Positions 1 to 7,770 are shown, counted from the stretch's first letter. The stretch: 64,000 nt of DNA from Neobacillus sp. CF12 (GCF_030348765.1 NZ_JAUCEU010000007.1:4747501-4811500), one strand, 5' to 3'. Numbers and translations are program-made. The notes: generated from the letters alone by a model not told the origin.

Positions 1-646
1 GTATGTGCGGAGGGGATGGCATGGTATAACGTAGAGGATTGCCGATAGTACCTGCGATAACATCAGCAAGAACGTCCTGGCAGACGGACCGCTTCCGAAC
101 TCATAGGGCTACGGTGATCGCTGCATAAGTACGCACCAGCTCGTATATCTTACCGCCATACTTTATGCAATAACGGTGGGTATCTAGCGGAGCAGGGCAC
201 GCACTAAATGGCGTAGGTATGCGGATGTATAAGATACTGCATAAACGGTATTATCTGCGCAGCTTACAAACGTTGATATAACAACGTTCTGATATCGGTT
301 AATTACGGATAACGAACATTATACGTAATTATGTTGTATACGAATGTATAACGTACACAAACGGGATGAATACGATTTGGGCTTCGAATTAAATACGAGT
401 CGAATAGTCGGAATTCCCCCAGGGCCGGGGTCGCAGGGCTCCTCCTTTGACGTTTGCAACTCACGCACAATTTTTCGTACTCAGGTAGCTATATCCATTG
501 AAATTAGAAGACGTCATCTAAGAGTCGAAAGACGAACCAACGTTATTTAACAAATTTGTCCAAGTGTTACGGAAAAAATCTAAAACTTTTTGTATCCGCT
601 TCTGTACGTTTTTCCGGTATACTAAGAGAAAAAAGTAGGGAAAAAA
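1..646. other. Gene-poor left edge of the accessory element
   Basis: I see no convincing gene here. One plus-strand frame is open from the window edge to a stop at 46-48 and could be the tail of a gene that starts outside. A 68-codon frame at 344-550 has no ribosome binding site and unlikely composition. The stretch is rich in TACG/CGTA-type words like the element genes that follow, so it probably belongs to the element. It contains a perfect 7-bp inverted repeat at 269-288. Confidence 0.5.
269..288. promoter_or_regulatory. Inverted repeat AACGTTG-N6-CAACGTT
   Basis: Two perfect 7-bp arms are separated by 6 bp. The site lies in the gene-poor left part of the element. It could be an operator, part of a replication or transfer origin, or chance. 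Nothing in the sequence decides between these. Confidence 0.3.
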
Positions 647-1000
647 ATGATAATAAGGAAAATCAAAGTTGCTTTTCATACTTCAATTCTTTTTACATTT
701 TTTATGTTCTTAATTTCTCTTCCTTCCATACTTAACGATCTTTCTTTTAGTGAACAAATAATACCTCAATATCTGGTTATATTAGTTTATTGTTTGATAG
801 GAACTTATTTTTATGGTCTTCCAGTTTCTTTATTAGCTGAATGGGTTACATTAAAGCTTAAATTTTTTCGAATGATATTTTCAGGACTAATTCATATTGG
901 GTTTGGTCTAATTACCTTCGGTTTTAGTGGCGATTTATTTTTCTTTATTTTTATCTGCTCTGTTTTATATTTTGTAATAGATGAAGTGTACCGAAGATAA
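647..1000 (+). CDS. Small integral membrane protein, unknown function
   Basis: This encodes a 117-residue, very hydrophobic protein with about four predicted membrane segments (roughly residues 11-30, 42-60, 72-92 and 95-112) and short charged ends. An AGTAGGG ribosome binding site lies just upstream of the ATG. I do not recognise the family. It is much richer in A+T than the surrounding element genes and may be cargo or a later arrival. No partner gene is evident. Confidence 0.6.
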   Translation: MIIRKIKVAFHTSILFTFFMFLISLPSILNDLSFSEQIIPQYLVILVYCLIGTYFYGLPVSLLAEWVTLKLKFFRMIFSGLIHIGFGLITFGFSGDLFFFIFICSVLYFVIDEVYRR

Positions 1001-1135
1001 TTTTAAGATATATATACGTCGCATTTTCCTTCGAAATCGACATTATATGTAAAGGACACACAACGTACTTATTTCCTCGCAGGTATCGCCCCCAAGCTAC
1101 CGAATTCCTAACGTAGGAAAGCCGAGGTGATTACG

Positions 1136-1330
1136 ATGGTTTATCGTTATTATTCGAGAAGGTTTCCGATTAAGGTAACGATTTTTCACTACGATGAAGG
1201 TTATATGGCGATGGCGCACGATGGTACATGCGGTGTGCATAATTGTTACGCAGATACGAAGGAAGCTGCGGAGAAATTGGCGATGACAAGACTGATGGAA
1301 AAACTGAAAAAGGAGCATACGCAAAGATAG
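1136..1330 (+). CDS. Small element-encoded protein, unknown function
   Basis: This encodes 64 residues. The ATG at 1136 is preferred because a GAGGTG ribosome binding site sits about 8 bases upstream; a GTG at 1127 is possible but lies within that site. The N-terminal half looks like a short beta-rich domain (VYRYY, KVTIFHYDEGY). The C-terminal half is a charged helix (TKEAAEKLAMTRLMEKLKK). I do not recognise the family. It converges on the two HTH genes. Confidence 0.6.
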   Translation: MVYRYYSRRFPIKVTIFHYDEGYMAMAHDGTCGVHNCYADTKEAAEKLAMTRLMEKLKKEHTQR

Positions 1331-1351
1331 CCTCGTCAATGGACGGGGCTT

Positions 1352-1582
1352 TTATACGTCGAAAAACATATCGCGGTCTACATCGTAACCCATTGACTTC
1401 AGAGCACGCTGCACCTTTACCCATGTAGAAATTTTCGGCGAGTAATTCTTATCGTTGCACATCCGAGTTAACGACATCTCACTTATCTGTGCTTTCTCTG
1501 CGACTTCCTTCTGAATTATGCCATTCCTATCGAGCCATTCTCCGAACTTACTTCGCGGTTTACCTAATCCGAACACGCTCAT
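1352..1582 (-). CDS. Cro/CI-type helix-turn-helix regulator (first of two)
   Basis: This encodes a 76-residue protein made almost entirely of an XRE-type HTH. The recognisable stretch runs from SKFGEWLDRNGI through QKEVAEKAQISEMSLTRM to WVKVQRALKSMGYDV. Its start overlaps the stop of the neighbouring HTH gene by 4 bp, so the two are cotranscribed and probably translationally coupled. Paired small repressors facing the transfer genes are typical of mobile elements, where they decide maintenance versus excision. That role is inferred from context. Confidence 0.8.
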   Translation of the reverse strand: MSVFGLGKPRSKFGEWLDRNGIIQKEVAEKAQISEMSLTRMCNDKNYSPKISTWVKVQRALKSMGYDVDRDMFFDV

Positions 1583-1788
1583 TTAGGGTAATCTTCTTTC
1601 AACTTATATAAATCGTCAACCTTAACGCTTAATAAATTCGCTAGTTTAAATAGTTGCGGTGCAGTAGGATACGTCTTCCCCGTACACCAATTCGATAGAG
1701 TATTCCGCGAAATCTCCATATGTTCTTGTATATAATCCCGTCTATATCCCGACTCTTTTATTCGTTCGCCTATTACGCTAATTATCAT
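1579..1788 (-). CDS. Cro/CI-type helix-turn-helix regulator (second of two)
   Basis: This encodes a 69-residue XRE-family HTH protein. The DNA-binding core is IGERIKESGYRRDYIQEHM followed by EISRNTLSNWCTGKTYPTA, with a C-terminal helix LLSVKVDDLYKLKEDY that is typical of this family. It is the first gene of the leftward pair. The intergenic region to its right (about 1789-2060) lies between it and the FtsK gene on the other strand, so it likely controls that divergent promoter region. Confidence 0.85.
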   Translation of the reverse strand: MIISVIGERIKESGYRRDYIQEHMEISRNTLSNWCTGKTYPTAPQLFKLANLLSVKVDDLYKLKEDYPK

Positions 1789-2008
1789 GTTAGATCACCT
1801 AGTATATATTTTCGACATATCTCGTCCTAATCCTTTCACAAATTTGCCGTGCATCTTTGCACAAAATTTTGGTATGGACCTGCAATATTTAGGCGATATC
1901 CCATATCATTTACTATACGCATTACCAAACGGTCGCATCACGATAGGGCGTACGGTAGATAATCGCCTCTATCACTACTATGCCAACGTTCCTATTATTC
2001 GCGGATAG
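1787..2008 (+). CDS. Doubtful small ORF in the divergent control region
   Basis: This is a 73-codon open frame whose ATG overlaps the start of the divergent HTH gene. It has no ribosome binding site at that ATG or at an internal ATG. The second half (ALPNGRITIGRTVDNRLYHY) looks protein-like, but the position fits a promoter and operator region equally well. I list it because nothing else explains the open frame and because small genes are common in such elements. Confidence 0.3.
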   Translation: MLDHLVYIFDISRPNPFTNLPCIFAQNFGMDLQYLGDIPYHLLYALPNGRITIGRTVDNRLYHYYANVPIIRG

Positions 2009-2062
2009 CGTGCGTAAATTCTACAACTATCACTACGTGATTAAAGAAGGGAGCGTGGCGAT

Positions 2063-3391
2063 TTGTTATTCGAAGTGTTATCGACTGGCAGCATGCTCGG
2101 AGTGCTTGGCGCTAGCTACTATTATAAGACGAACTTGAACGATGATAGCGATAAGATTTTAAAGATTGCCGAAAACTGCGGCCTGTACAAAAAGGACGAT
2201 AAAATGCGACTCTATCGACGGAATAAAATTAAAGACAAAATTACTAAAGAAGTAGTGGGTACGGAGTATGTCTTTAAAATTCCGCTAGGGCTAGAACTGA
2301 AAGATTTCGTAGATAAGCACGGCAAATTTAAAGACGGCCTAAATAATCGCAGTGTCAGACGGATCAATTTAAAAGATTTCCGCAGTCTGAAGTTTGACGC
2401 TAGTTTGCCGAAACAAGTCCGCGCGATATTAGAGAACCGAATCCAGCTGAGTAAGGAAATCGAGATGGAATACGACGGCATGCTGATAATGCGAGTGTAC
2501 GACGAAGGATTGCAGTCAAGTTACGACCTAACAACGGAAATTATCAACGGTGCTAAATCGTGGCAAGTGCCGTTAGGTGTTACGCTTAAAGGTCAGGTCG
2601 TACACGACTTTGAAAAAGGTCCGCATGTTTTAATCGGTGGAGCTACGGATATGGGCAAAAGCAACATTTTAAACGTAATAATCACGGTACTATTATCGAA
2701 TCAACCTGTAGACGTTGAGTTTACGCTGATCGATTTAAAAGGCGGTTTGGAGTTCGGAGTTTATGAAAAGATATCGCAAGTTAAAAACTTTGCAACGAAT
2801 GCGGAAGAGGCAAAGACGGCACTGGAAAACGTCAAGGATGAAATGGAGCGAATGTTTAACAAGCTGCGCAGTTCAGGAAAAAAGAACGTAAAGGCTTTGG
2901 GTGTTACAAAGCGGCATTTCGTAATAATCGATGAAAGTGCCGAATTAAGTAGCGCTGGCGAACAAGATAAGGATGAGAAGGCATTAAAAGTAGAATGCGA
3001 AAACTTAATAAAGGACATTGCCAGGCGCGGAAGGGCGAGTGGAATTCGGCTATTATATTGCACTCAGTATCCAACGGCTGAAACGGTATCGAGCCAGGTT
3101 AAACGCAACCTTATCACACGCATTAGTTTAGCTGTAGATACTGCGACCGCAAGTACGGTTGTAATAGACGAGGGAGGTGCCGAAAATCTTCCGTTAATAC
3201 AAGGTAGGGCTATTTATAAGCGCCATCGGTGTACGGAAATGCAGGCGTACTACATTAGCGACGATATTATCGATAAAACGGTAAAGCCGCACATTAATCT
3301 TCGTGCAAGGAGGGAGGACGCCAGTGTATCACTCGGAAAAGAAACGCCAAAAACGGGAGGAAACTATTCTACTAAGTTTGAAGAAACTTGA
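2063..3391 (+). CDS. FtsK/SpoIIIE-type DNA-translocase ATPase (coupling-protein-like)
   Basis: This encodes a 442-residue P-loop ATPase of the FtsK/HerA group. It has a hydrophobic N-terminal stretch (residues about 8-21), a Walker A motif GGATDMGKS (192-200), a Walker B-like strand TLIDLKGG (221-228) and a second acidic site HFVIIDESAE (285-294). It then has the conserved RRGRASGIRLLYCTQYP segment. The TTG start at 2063 follows a GGGAGCG ribosome binding site. In Gram-positive elements such proteins couple the processed DNA strand to the transfer channel. The next gene overlaps its 3' end and is relaxase-like, which supports that role here. Confidence 0.85.
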   Translation: MLFEVLSTGSMLGVLGASYYYKTNLNDDSDKILKIAENCGLYKKDDKMRLYRRNKIKDKITKEVVGTEYVFKIPLGLELKDFVDKHGKFKDGLNNRSVRRINLKDFRSLKFDASLPKQVRAILENRIQLSKEIEMEYDGMLIMRVYDEGLQSSYDLTTEIINGAKSWQVPLGVTLKGQVVHDFEKGPHVLIGGATDMGKSNILNVIITVLLSNQPVDVEFTLIDLKGGLEFGVYEKISQVKNFATNAEEAKTALENVKDEMERMFNKLRSSGKKNVKALGVTKRHFVIIDESAELSSAGEQDKDEKALKVECENLIKDIARRGRASGIRLLYCTQYPTAETVSSQVKRNLITRISLAVDTATASTVVIDEGGAENLPLIQGRAIYKRHRCTEMQAYYISDDIIDKTVKPHINLRARREDASVSLGKETPKTGGNYSTKFEET

Positions 3392-3938
3392 TTACTTGAC
3401 GCGGGGCCAGCTTCAGCGGATTCACAATCTTAAAAGTGACCGGAATGCTCAGCGTGTTTTAAAGCAAATGGAGCACTATTTAAGCGTATTCCGTAGCGGT
3501 GAAAATATCTATTACCTAAATGCAAAAGGGCGGGCAGTAGTGAACTGCGATAAAGTCCGTAAAGCAACCGGCAATGTTCAGCACTATATCATGCGGAATT
3601 ATCTTTACATTAATTACGGCTGTCCGTCTTCCTGGCGGAATGAAATCCGGATCATAAGCGAAGGTGCTACGAAAAAGGATAAGGTTATCTGCGTACCGGA
3701 TGCGCTATTTAAGCAAGGCGATCAATTCGTAATCATTGAAGTCGACAACACGCAAACGATGAAAAAGAACCATGCGAAAATTGAAAAGTATCGGATATTA
3801 AAGCAGCGGTTGGCTTTCGGAATGATTGCACCGAAATTTGTATGGATCACTACGACGGAGCATAGACGCAAAGAGTTACTAAAATTAAGCGAAGGCCTTC
3901 AGACGCAAGTATTTACACTGGCGGATTTTAACGCATAG
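3324..3938 (+). CDS. Replication-relaxation family protein (relaxase-like)
   Basis: This encodes 204 residues from a GTG start at 3324. The start is supported by a strong AAGGAGGGAGG site and lies inside the end of the FtsK gene. The N-terminus is a winged-helix-like region (LLSLKKLDYLTRGQLQRIH). It is followed by the FKQGDQFVIIEVDNTQT segment that resembles the core of the Pfam Replic_Relax family (PF13814), whose members are linked to plasmid replication and relaxation in Firmicutes and Actinobacteria. The family assignment is from pattern memory. The nicking activity is inferred. Confidence 0.75.
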   Translation: MYHSEKKRQKREETILLSLKKLDYLTRGQLQRIHNLKSDRNAQRVLKQMEHYLSVFRSGENIYYLNAKGRAVVNCDKVRKATGNVQHYIMRNYLYINYGCPSSWRNEIRIISEGATKKDKVICVPDALFKQGDQFVIIEVDNTQTMKKNHAKIEKYRILKQRLAFGMIAPKFVWITTTEHRRKELLKLSEGLQTQVFTLADFNA

Positions 3939-3953
3939 AAAGGGGAAAACAGC

Positions 3954-4391
3954 ATGTTCAGACGTAAAGAAGAGGTTTATTCAATTAAGGAGTTTATGGA
4001 TAGAGAGCCAAAAGCGCAACGCGTTGCGGATTTAACGGATAAGGAAAAGAAGGTATTTTTCGAATCGGGCGTATTAATTCCGTTAGCCGTTGCGCCATTC
4101 TTGAAGGTTAAAGCGGTATTAGCAGCCGAAGCGGTGCCAGTAACTGCAGCCGTGACTACAGGCGCTATGTACGATAAAATGCTACACGCGTTCGATCCGT
4201 TAATTACACTCGTCCAGGCGCTTGCATATCCGGTTGCAATGATCGTCGTGCTTGGCGGTGCTCTCTTTATAATGATCGGCAATAAGGAAAAGGGCTTCAG
4301 TATGATGCAAGGTGCTGGCCTCGGTTATGTGCTCGTTCAAATGACGCCAATGGTCTTAAATATTCTCGTAGAGGCGATGAGGGCGCTATGA
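3954..4391 (+). CDS. Small VirB2/TrbC-like membrane protein
   Basis: This encodes 145 residues: a charged 50-residue N-terminus, a hydrophobic stretch (about 44-62) that could act as a long leader, and two strongly hydrophobic segments (about 81-101 and 112-136). The layout recalls the two-helix pilins of type IV secretion (VirB2/TrbC). An AAAGGGGAAAAC ribosome binding site precedes the ATG. Its ATG-overlap with the M23 peptidase gene and the upstream FtsK/relaxase pair suggest a transfer channel subunit. A phage coat-like role is an alternative. Similarity is structural only. Confidence 0.55.
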   Translation: MFRRKEEVYSIKEFMDREPKAQRVADLTDKEKKVFFESGVLIPLAVAPFLKVKAVLAAEAVPVTAAVTTGAMYDKMLHAFDPLITLVQALAYPVAMIVVLGGALFIMIGNKEKGFSMMQGAGLGYVLVQMTPMVLNILVEAMRAL

Positions 4392-5008
4392 TACTCCGAA
4401 TAACTAGCAAGTTCGGCTCGGTCGACGCGGTTCACAAAACGCCTCATACCGGCATTGACCTTGCTATGCCCGAAGGAACGACACTCAGAGCTCTAGGCGA
4501 GGGCGTAGTGGACCGGATATATGATGGCACAACTAATTTCGGAAAAGGGCTTTCGATTAAATTTGACGACGGTACGCGGGTTATATACGGGCATATGAAC
4601 GAAGTAAAAGCGCGGATAGGTGAGCATGTTCATGCTTGCGAAATAATCGGGCTAAGCGGCAACACAGGCAATTCGACGGGTCCGCATTTGCATCTCGGAA
4701 TGAGGGCACCTGACGGCGATTGGCTTGATCCGACGCCTCTGGCGGATAATGTCGTTAATCATGTCGGGCAAATAAACTGGTGGGACGGTCCTATAACGCA
4801 GATTAAGGGGTGGTTAGGTGAAAAATTTACGGAAATTACCGTTGACGGCTTTGTTGATTTTATCGCGGATATTGCTCTGGCGCTTCCTTTCCTCGCCGTT
4901 GTTGGCGGTAGCGTGTATGCTCTTATTAACATATTTAGTAAAGGGGCTGCGAAGTGGAGCGCAATAGCGACGGTGATATATGGTCTATTTATAATAAGGC
5001 ACTGTTAA
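4388..5008 (+). CDS. M23-family peptidase with C-terminal membrane segments
   Basis: This encodes 206 residues. The LytM/M23 zinc peptidase core occupies about residues 5-120, with the metal-binding set HTGIDLA, YGHM and HLHLG. A hydrophobic tail (about 160-205) would anchor it in the membrane. There is no classical signal peptide, so the catalytic domain may be moved by the transfer apparatus. The start overlaps the preceding gene by 4 bp. Cell-wall hydrolases of this type open the peptidoglycan for conjugation channels. The protein ends abruptly in YGLFIIRHC exactly where CG-rich sequence gives way to AT-rich sequence, so the 3' end may be truncated. Confidence 0.75.
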   Translation: MILRITSKFGSVDAVHKTPHTGIDLAMPEGTTLRALGEGVVDRIYDGTTNFGKGLSIKFDDGTRVIYGHMNEVKARIGEHVHACEIIGLSGNTGNSTGPHLHLGMRAPDGDWLDPTPLADNVVNHVGQINWWDGPITQIKGWLGEKFTEITVDGFVDFIADIALALPFLAVVGGSVYALINIFSKGAAKWSAIATVIYGLFIIRHC

Positions 5009-5035
5009 ACGATAATGTTGAAATTTTAGCAAATA

Positions 5036-5063
5036 AAAAAGGACTGAAATGAGTCCTTTTTTT
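5036..5063 (+). terminator. Rho-independent terminator after the element operon
   Basis: An AAAGGACT / AGTCCTTT stem with a 6-nt loop is followed by a run of seven T. It ends the rightward transcript of the FtsK to M23 genes. Confidence 0.75.
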
Positions 5064-5080
5064 GAGTTCTTCTTTAACTA

Positions 5081-5117
5081 ACGCACCCGTTACTTTAAGT
5101 ACAATTCTTCACAAACT
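5081..5117. repeat. Imperfect direct repeat, left copy
   Basis: The segment reads CCCGTTACTTTAAGTACA followed by ATTCTTCACAAAC. A similar segment in the same orientation occurs at 6711-6745 (GCCCGTTAGTTTAAGTGCA then AACATTCACAAAC). Together they flank the AT-rich cassette carrying the secreted-protein gene. I cannot assign them to a named insertion sequence. Confidence 0.5.
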
Positions 5118-5123
5118 GTTTTG

Positions 5124-5210
5124 TTAAGCTGCCTTAATCGCAGCCGAAATCCCCACCATCATATTCAACCGGTTACCCATGAACTCCCAAATGCCTTCTT
5201 GTACAGTCAT
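5124..5210 (-). CDS. Possible 28-residue peptide gene or gene remnant
   Basis: This is a leftward ORF of 28 codons with an amphipathic, hydrophobic product (begins MTVQEGIWEFMG, ends MMVGISAAIKAA). A weak AGGGA site lies 5 nt upstream of the ATG. It could be a small membrane-active peptide or the C-terminal scrap of a lost transposase next to the direct repeat. I have no basis for choosing between these. Confidence 0.3.
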   Translation of the reverse strand: MTVQEGIWEFMGNRLNMMVGISAAIKAA

Positions 5211-5283
5211 CTTATCCCTACTTGATATAAAAAAGAACTTTTAAGGCAGATGTATGGAAATCAAAAGAAAAAATACATGATGC

Positions 5284-5316
5284 AAAACCCTCCCAATTAT
5301 TAATCAGGAGGGTTTT
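5284..5316 (-). terminator. Bidirectional terminator downstream of secreted-protein gene
   Basis: AAAACCCTCC and GGAGGGTTTT form a perfect 10-bp stem with a T-run on both strands. It ends the leftward transcript of the gene at 5357-6364. Confidence 0.7.
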
Positions 5317-5356
5317 ACTTTGGAAAAAGAATCCCGAAAAAATCGTAAAGCTATTG

Positions 5357-6364
5357 CTATTTATTATAGATTACTGCTTGAGTACGTGGTATGTGTTCGG
5401 AATATGCATAAGAAGGTGAAACAGAAAATTCTAGAGTTTTCCATCCAATAGTAATGGAAGGGTTTAAATCGATTTTTAAATGAAAATATTGTCCAATAGC
5501 ATCTGCTCTAGCTGGTGTGGCTGCTGTTACAGGTGAGATATCGTAATACATATAACTTGATAAATCATCCACTACTTGAGGGGAGGAATAGCCGCCACAG
5601 TAAACCATTTTATCATTTGGAAGGTTCATTCTTAATGCATAACCATGTAGTCCTGGATTCCATTTATCACTAGATTTTGTATAAACAGCCGAAGCAGTTT
5701 TTTCCAAACTACAATTATCAAAAGTCGTCCAATCTTGTCTTGCGTATTGAGTGCCAGGATTTTGTAACCATTGACTGTTAAGTGTGACTCCTGAAACATC
5801 AGTGCCTCTAATTGCAGGCATTATATGCCAGTCGATATGGTTTCTCACACGGAATTGTCTACTTGAAAATTTGATGATAAGAGTTGTCATTGTTTTATAT
5901 GATGTAGAACTATCATCATTTGGTATATTAGCTAATGCAGCTGTGGCAAAAGAGGTTGGAGTCAATGAAATGGTCTTTGCTCTCTTGCTTGATGCTCTTT
6001 CTTTTTTGATTTTTTCCTTTTCTATAGCAACTTCTGTATCATACGTTTTTTTATCTAAGTTTTTAACAATTGAATTTCCTTTTGAGTCTTCCGTAATTTT
6101 TAAATAATGCTTAGACGTTGCAACCACTTTTCCTTTTAAATCCTTATTTCGTGCGAATTCTTCTTGATCCATATTGGCAATTTGCTTTTCCGTAAAGCCT
6201 AAATTCAGAAGGTTGTCATATTGCTCAGAAGTCATCTCTACGTTGTTTTTGTTCTTTTGGACACTTGCAGTACCAGCTGCTGATGTAGACGTTGAAAACG
6301 GGAAAAGCAACCCAAACAATAGAATAAAAGATACAACGAAATAACTAGGCTTTTTTAAAACCAA
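5357..6364 (-). CDS. Secreted protein of unknown function
   Basis: This encodes 335 residues from a TTG start with a GGGAGTG ribosome binding site. A signal peptide is clear: LKKPSYFV, a hydrophobic core (about 9-24), then a SAAG-type cleavage region near residue 30. The next 100 residues are charged and carry a segment (MTSEQYDNLLNLGFTEKQIA) that I associate with secreted proteins of Bacillus. The C-terminal 190 residues look beta-rich, with two cysteines (CSLEK, YCGGY). No enzymatic motif is visible. It is AT-rich against a CG-rich background and sits between imperfect direct repeats, so it looks like inserted cargo. Confidence 0.75.
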   Translation of the reverse strand: MVLKKPSYFVVSFILLFGLLFPFSTSTSAAGTASVQKNKNNVEMTSEQYDNLLNLGFTEKQIANMDQEEFARNKDLKGKVVATSKHYLKITEDSKGNSIVKNLDKKTYDTEVAIEKEKIKKERASSKRAKTISLTPTSFATAALANIPNDDSSTSYKTMTTLIIKFSSRQFRVRNHIDWHIMPAIRGTDVSGVTLNSQWLQNPGTQYARQDWTTFDNCSLEKTASAVYTKSSDKWNPGLHGYALRMNLPNDKMVYCGGYSSPQVVDDLSSYMYYDISPVTAATPARADAIGQYFHLKIDLNPSITIGWKTLEFSVSPSYAYSEHIPRTQAVIYNK

Positions 6365-6516
6365 CCGACTTCACTCCCGAATTTGTAATTTTCACACGGA
6401 CCACATTTGCGGGAACGATTTAGGAAAACCCTTGAAAATATCTTCTTATGTACCACCTCCTTGAACCAAAATTGTTAACAACTAGCTCATGTATCATGCT
6501 CCTTTCTACAATAAAA

Positions 6517-6551
6517 ATAGGTATATATAATTACATACCATTTACCTATTA
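6517..6551. promoter_or_regulatory. Long dyad upstream of the secreted-protein gene
   Basis: AATAGGTA (6517-6524) and TACCTATT (6544-6551) form 8-bp arms around a 19-nt AT-rich centre. A nested GGTAT/ATACC pair lies inside. The position about 150 bp upstream of the leftward gene suits an operator. The regulator is unknown. Confidence 0.35.
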
Positions 6552-6710
6552 TATTTGAATATTCGAAAAGTTCAATTTAATATTTTTAATGATAAAGTTA
6601 AGTAAAACTTAAGAAGGGAGATAAGTTTTTCATATATTAGTCTAATAATCAAGAGTTTGTGTATCTAACTCGAATTCGAGGAATAGAAAAATATTATATT
6701 CTTGAACTAA

Positions 6711-6745
6711 ACTGCCCGTTAGTTTAAGTGCAAACATTCACAAAC
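6711..6745. repeat. Imperfect direct repeat, right copy
   Basis: This is the partner of the copy at 5081-5117 in the same orientation. Both contain CCCGTTA-TTTAAGT-CA and end in TTCACAAAC. Beyond this copy the sequence returns to the CG-rich style of the element. Confidence 0.5.
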
Positions 6746-6843
6746 TTATTTTTTTGACCAACTTCCATCGAATGACGGACTGAGGTACGGGCATTAGACC
6801 ATGGCTCGAAGATCCGCGGCAACGAAGTTAGTCAACGTCGAGC

Positions 6844-7002
6844 CTATATAATGACCTCTGCTGGAATCTCTAACACCTCGGCAAAGGTTCGAGGCTGCGT
6901 CGGGGAGTCATACGGAATATAGACGGTTTTCAGGGCACATAGGCGGGCCCAGGAAAGCCGTCTTTTTTTATTTGTCCGAAAACGGAAGCTGGCTCGGCAC
7001 AT
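6844..7002 (-). CDS. Possible 52-residue element protein
   Basis: This leftward frame starts inside the end of the 77-residue gene in another frame. The N-terminus is basic (FRFRTNKKRRLSWARL). The C-terminus is proline-containing and protein-like (VYIPYDSPTQPRTFAEVLEI). It has no ribosome binding site of its own, so it would depend on coupling, or it may be the tail of the 77-residue gene after a frameshift. Part of the frame can also fold as a GC-rich hairpin with a T-run on the plus strand (6921-6969). Confidence 0.3.
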   Translation of the reverse strand: MCRASFRFRTNKKRRLSWARLCALKTVYIPYDSPTQPRTFAEVLEIPAEVII

Positions 7003-7201
7003 AAGTTAGAGGGTGTTGACCGGGAATCGGTCCGAAATTGCATGCTGTCGCGTCATACTTATCGAAAGGGTTGCGCGGAAATACCTTTCTCACTCGTATG
7101 GTAGGGTAGGAGGTAAAATTTTTTTCGGAGATGAAATGTCCGATTTTAAAGGGTTCGTCTGTATCATCCCGTAGATACACTGCGCGGATATGCTTGCTCA
7201 T
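6968..7201 (-). CDS. Small element-encoded protein, unknown function
   Basis: This is a 77-codon frame with composition matching the element genes. The product has a charged N-terminal half (SKHIRAVYLRDDTDEPFKIG) and a proline-rich tail. The AGGA upstream of the ATG is too close for good spacing, so the start is uncertain. It faces away from the Rep-like gene at 7330. I recognise no family. Confidence 0.4.
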   Translation of the reverse strand: MSKHIRAVYLRDDTDEPFKIGHFISEKNFTSYPTIRVRKVFPRNPFDKYDATACNFGPIPGQHPLTYVPSQLPFSDK

Positions 7202-7329
7202 TCCTATAATTTTTTGAAAGGTTATTTTTTGCTGTCCCGTTTTGCCTGCTAAAGCGACACTATTATTGAGCGGTATTTTTTCCGTGGCCAGTCCACGTTC
7301 ACATAAAACAAATTACGGAGGGATGCGAA

Positions 7330-7770
7330 ATGGAGAGAAAGGTTTTTGACAAGAGAAATCCAACGGAAGGAGGGAAACATTTTATACCGCTGCCAAGTGA
7401 CGCCAGGCATTACGTTAATCACGATAGGATGAGCGCAGATAAATTATTTCTGTATGCGTTGATAATCGATTATTACAATCCTCTAGAAGGCTGCGCGTTT
7501 CCGTCGGTAGAAACACTGGCAGTTAAATACGGTAAGGTTCCGGATACTACGAGCAGTCACCTAGATGATTTAAAGGAAGTCGGGTTGATCGATTTTCCCG
7601 AAAAGGGATTTTATATACCGCTTGTTCCGTTGGGTGAGGAAGATTTTTATATAGAGTTTCCGCAGGCGTGGGAAAACTACGAAACGGCAATAAAACGAAG
7701 CGATACAAGAAAGAAATCTGCGGCAGAGAGAATGAGAAAATGGAGGCAGGAAAGAGGTTACACGGATTAA
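7330..7770 (+). CDS. Winged-helix replication-initiator-like protein
   Basis: This encodes 146 residues. Positions about 30-100 carry an HTH_36/DnaD-N-like winged helix (MSADKLFLYALIIDYYNP, then FPSVETLAVKYGKVPDTTSS, then LKEVGLIDFPEKGFYI). The C-terminus is a basic helix (KKSAAERMRKWRQERGY) suited to DNA binding. ACGGAGGGATGCGAA gives a strong ribosome binding site. Such proteins act as plasmid or element replication initiators or regulators. No catalytic domain is present. Its CG-rich style links it to the element genes at 1136-5008. Confidence 0.7.
   Translation: MERKVFDKRNPTEGGKHFIPLPSDARHYVNHDRMSADKLFLYALIIDYYNPLEGCAFPSVETLAVKYGKVPDTTSSHLDDLKEVGLIDFPEKGFYIPLVPLGEEDFYIEFPQAWENYETAIKRSDTRKKSAAERMRKWRQERGYTD

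Larger units (their letters stand above)
5064..5356. other. Intergenic stretch between element genes and secreted-protein gene
   Basis: This stretch holds one copy of an imperfect direct repeat (5081-5117), a possible 28-codon leftward ORF (5124-5210) and a terminator (5284-5316). I see nothing else in it. Confidence 0.5.
6365..6843. other. Upstream region of secreted-protein gene and element junction
   Basis: This AT-rich stretch holds a long dyad at 6517-6551, a perfect 12-bp palindrome CTCGAATTCGAG at 6669-6680 and the right copy of the direct repeat at 6711-6745. After about 6760 the sequence becomes CG-rich again, like the element. Apart from a possible 13-codon leftward ORF around 6785-6826 I see no gene in it. 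Confidence 0.5.

Noticed and set aside
344..550. 68-codon frame in the left edge
   Set aside because: No ribosome binding site, odd composition (GPGSQGSS, RRRHLRVERR) and no recognisable domain.
6921..6969. GC-rich hairpin with T-run on the plus strand as a terminator of a structured RNA at 6760-6960
   Set aside because: Possible, but the minus strand of the same stretch reads as protein-like codons, and no promoter for a rightward RNA is visible. Left undecided and not listed as an RNA.
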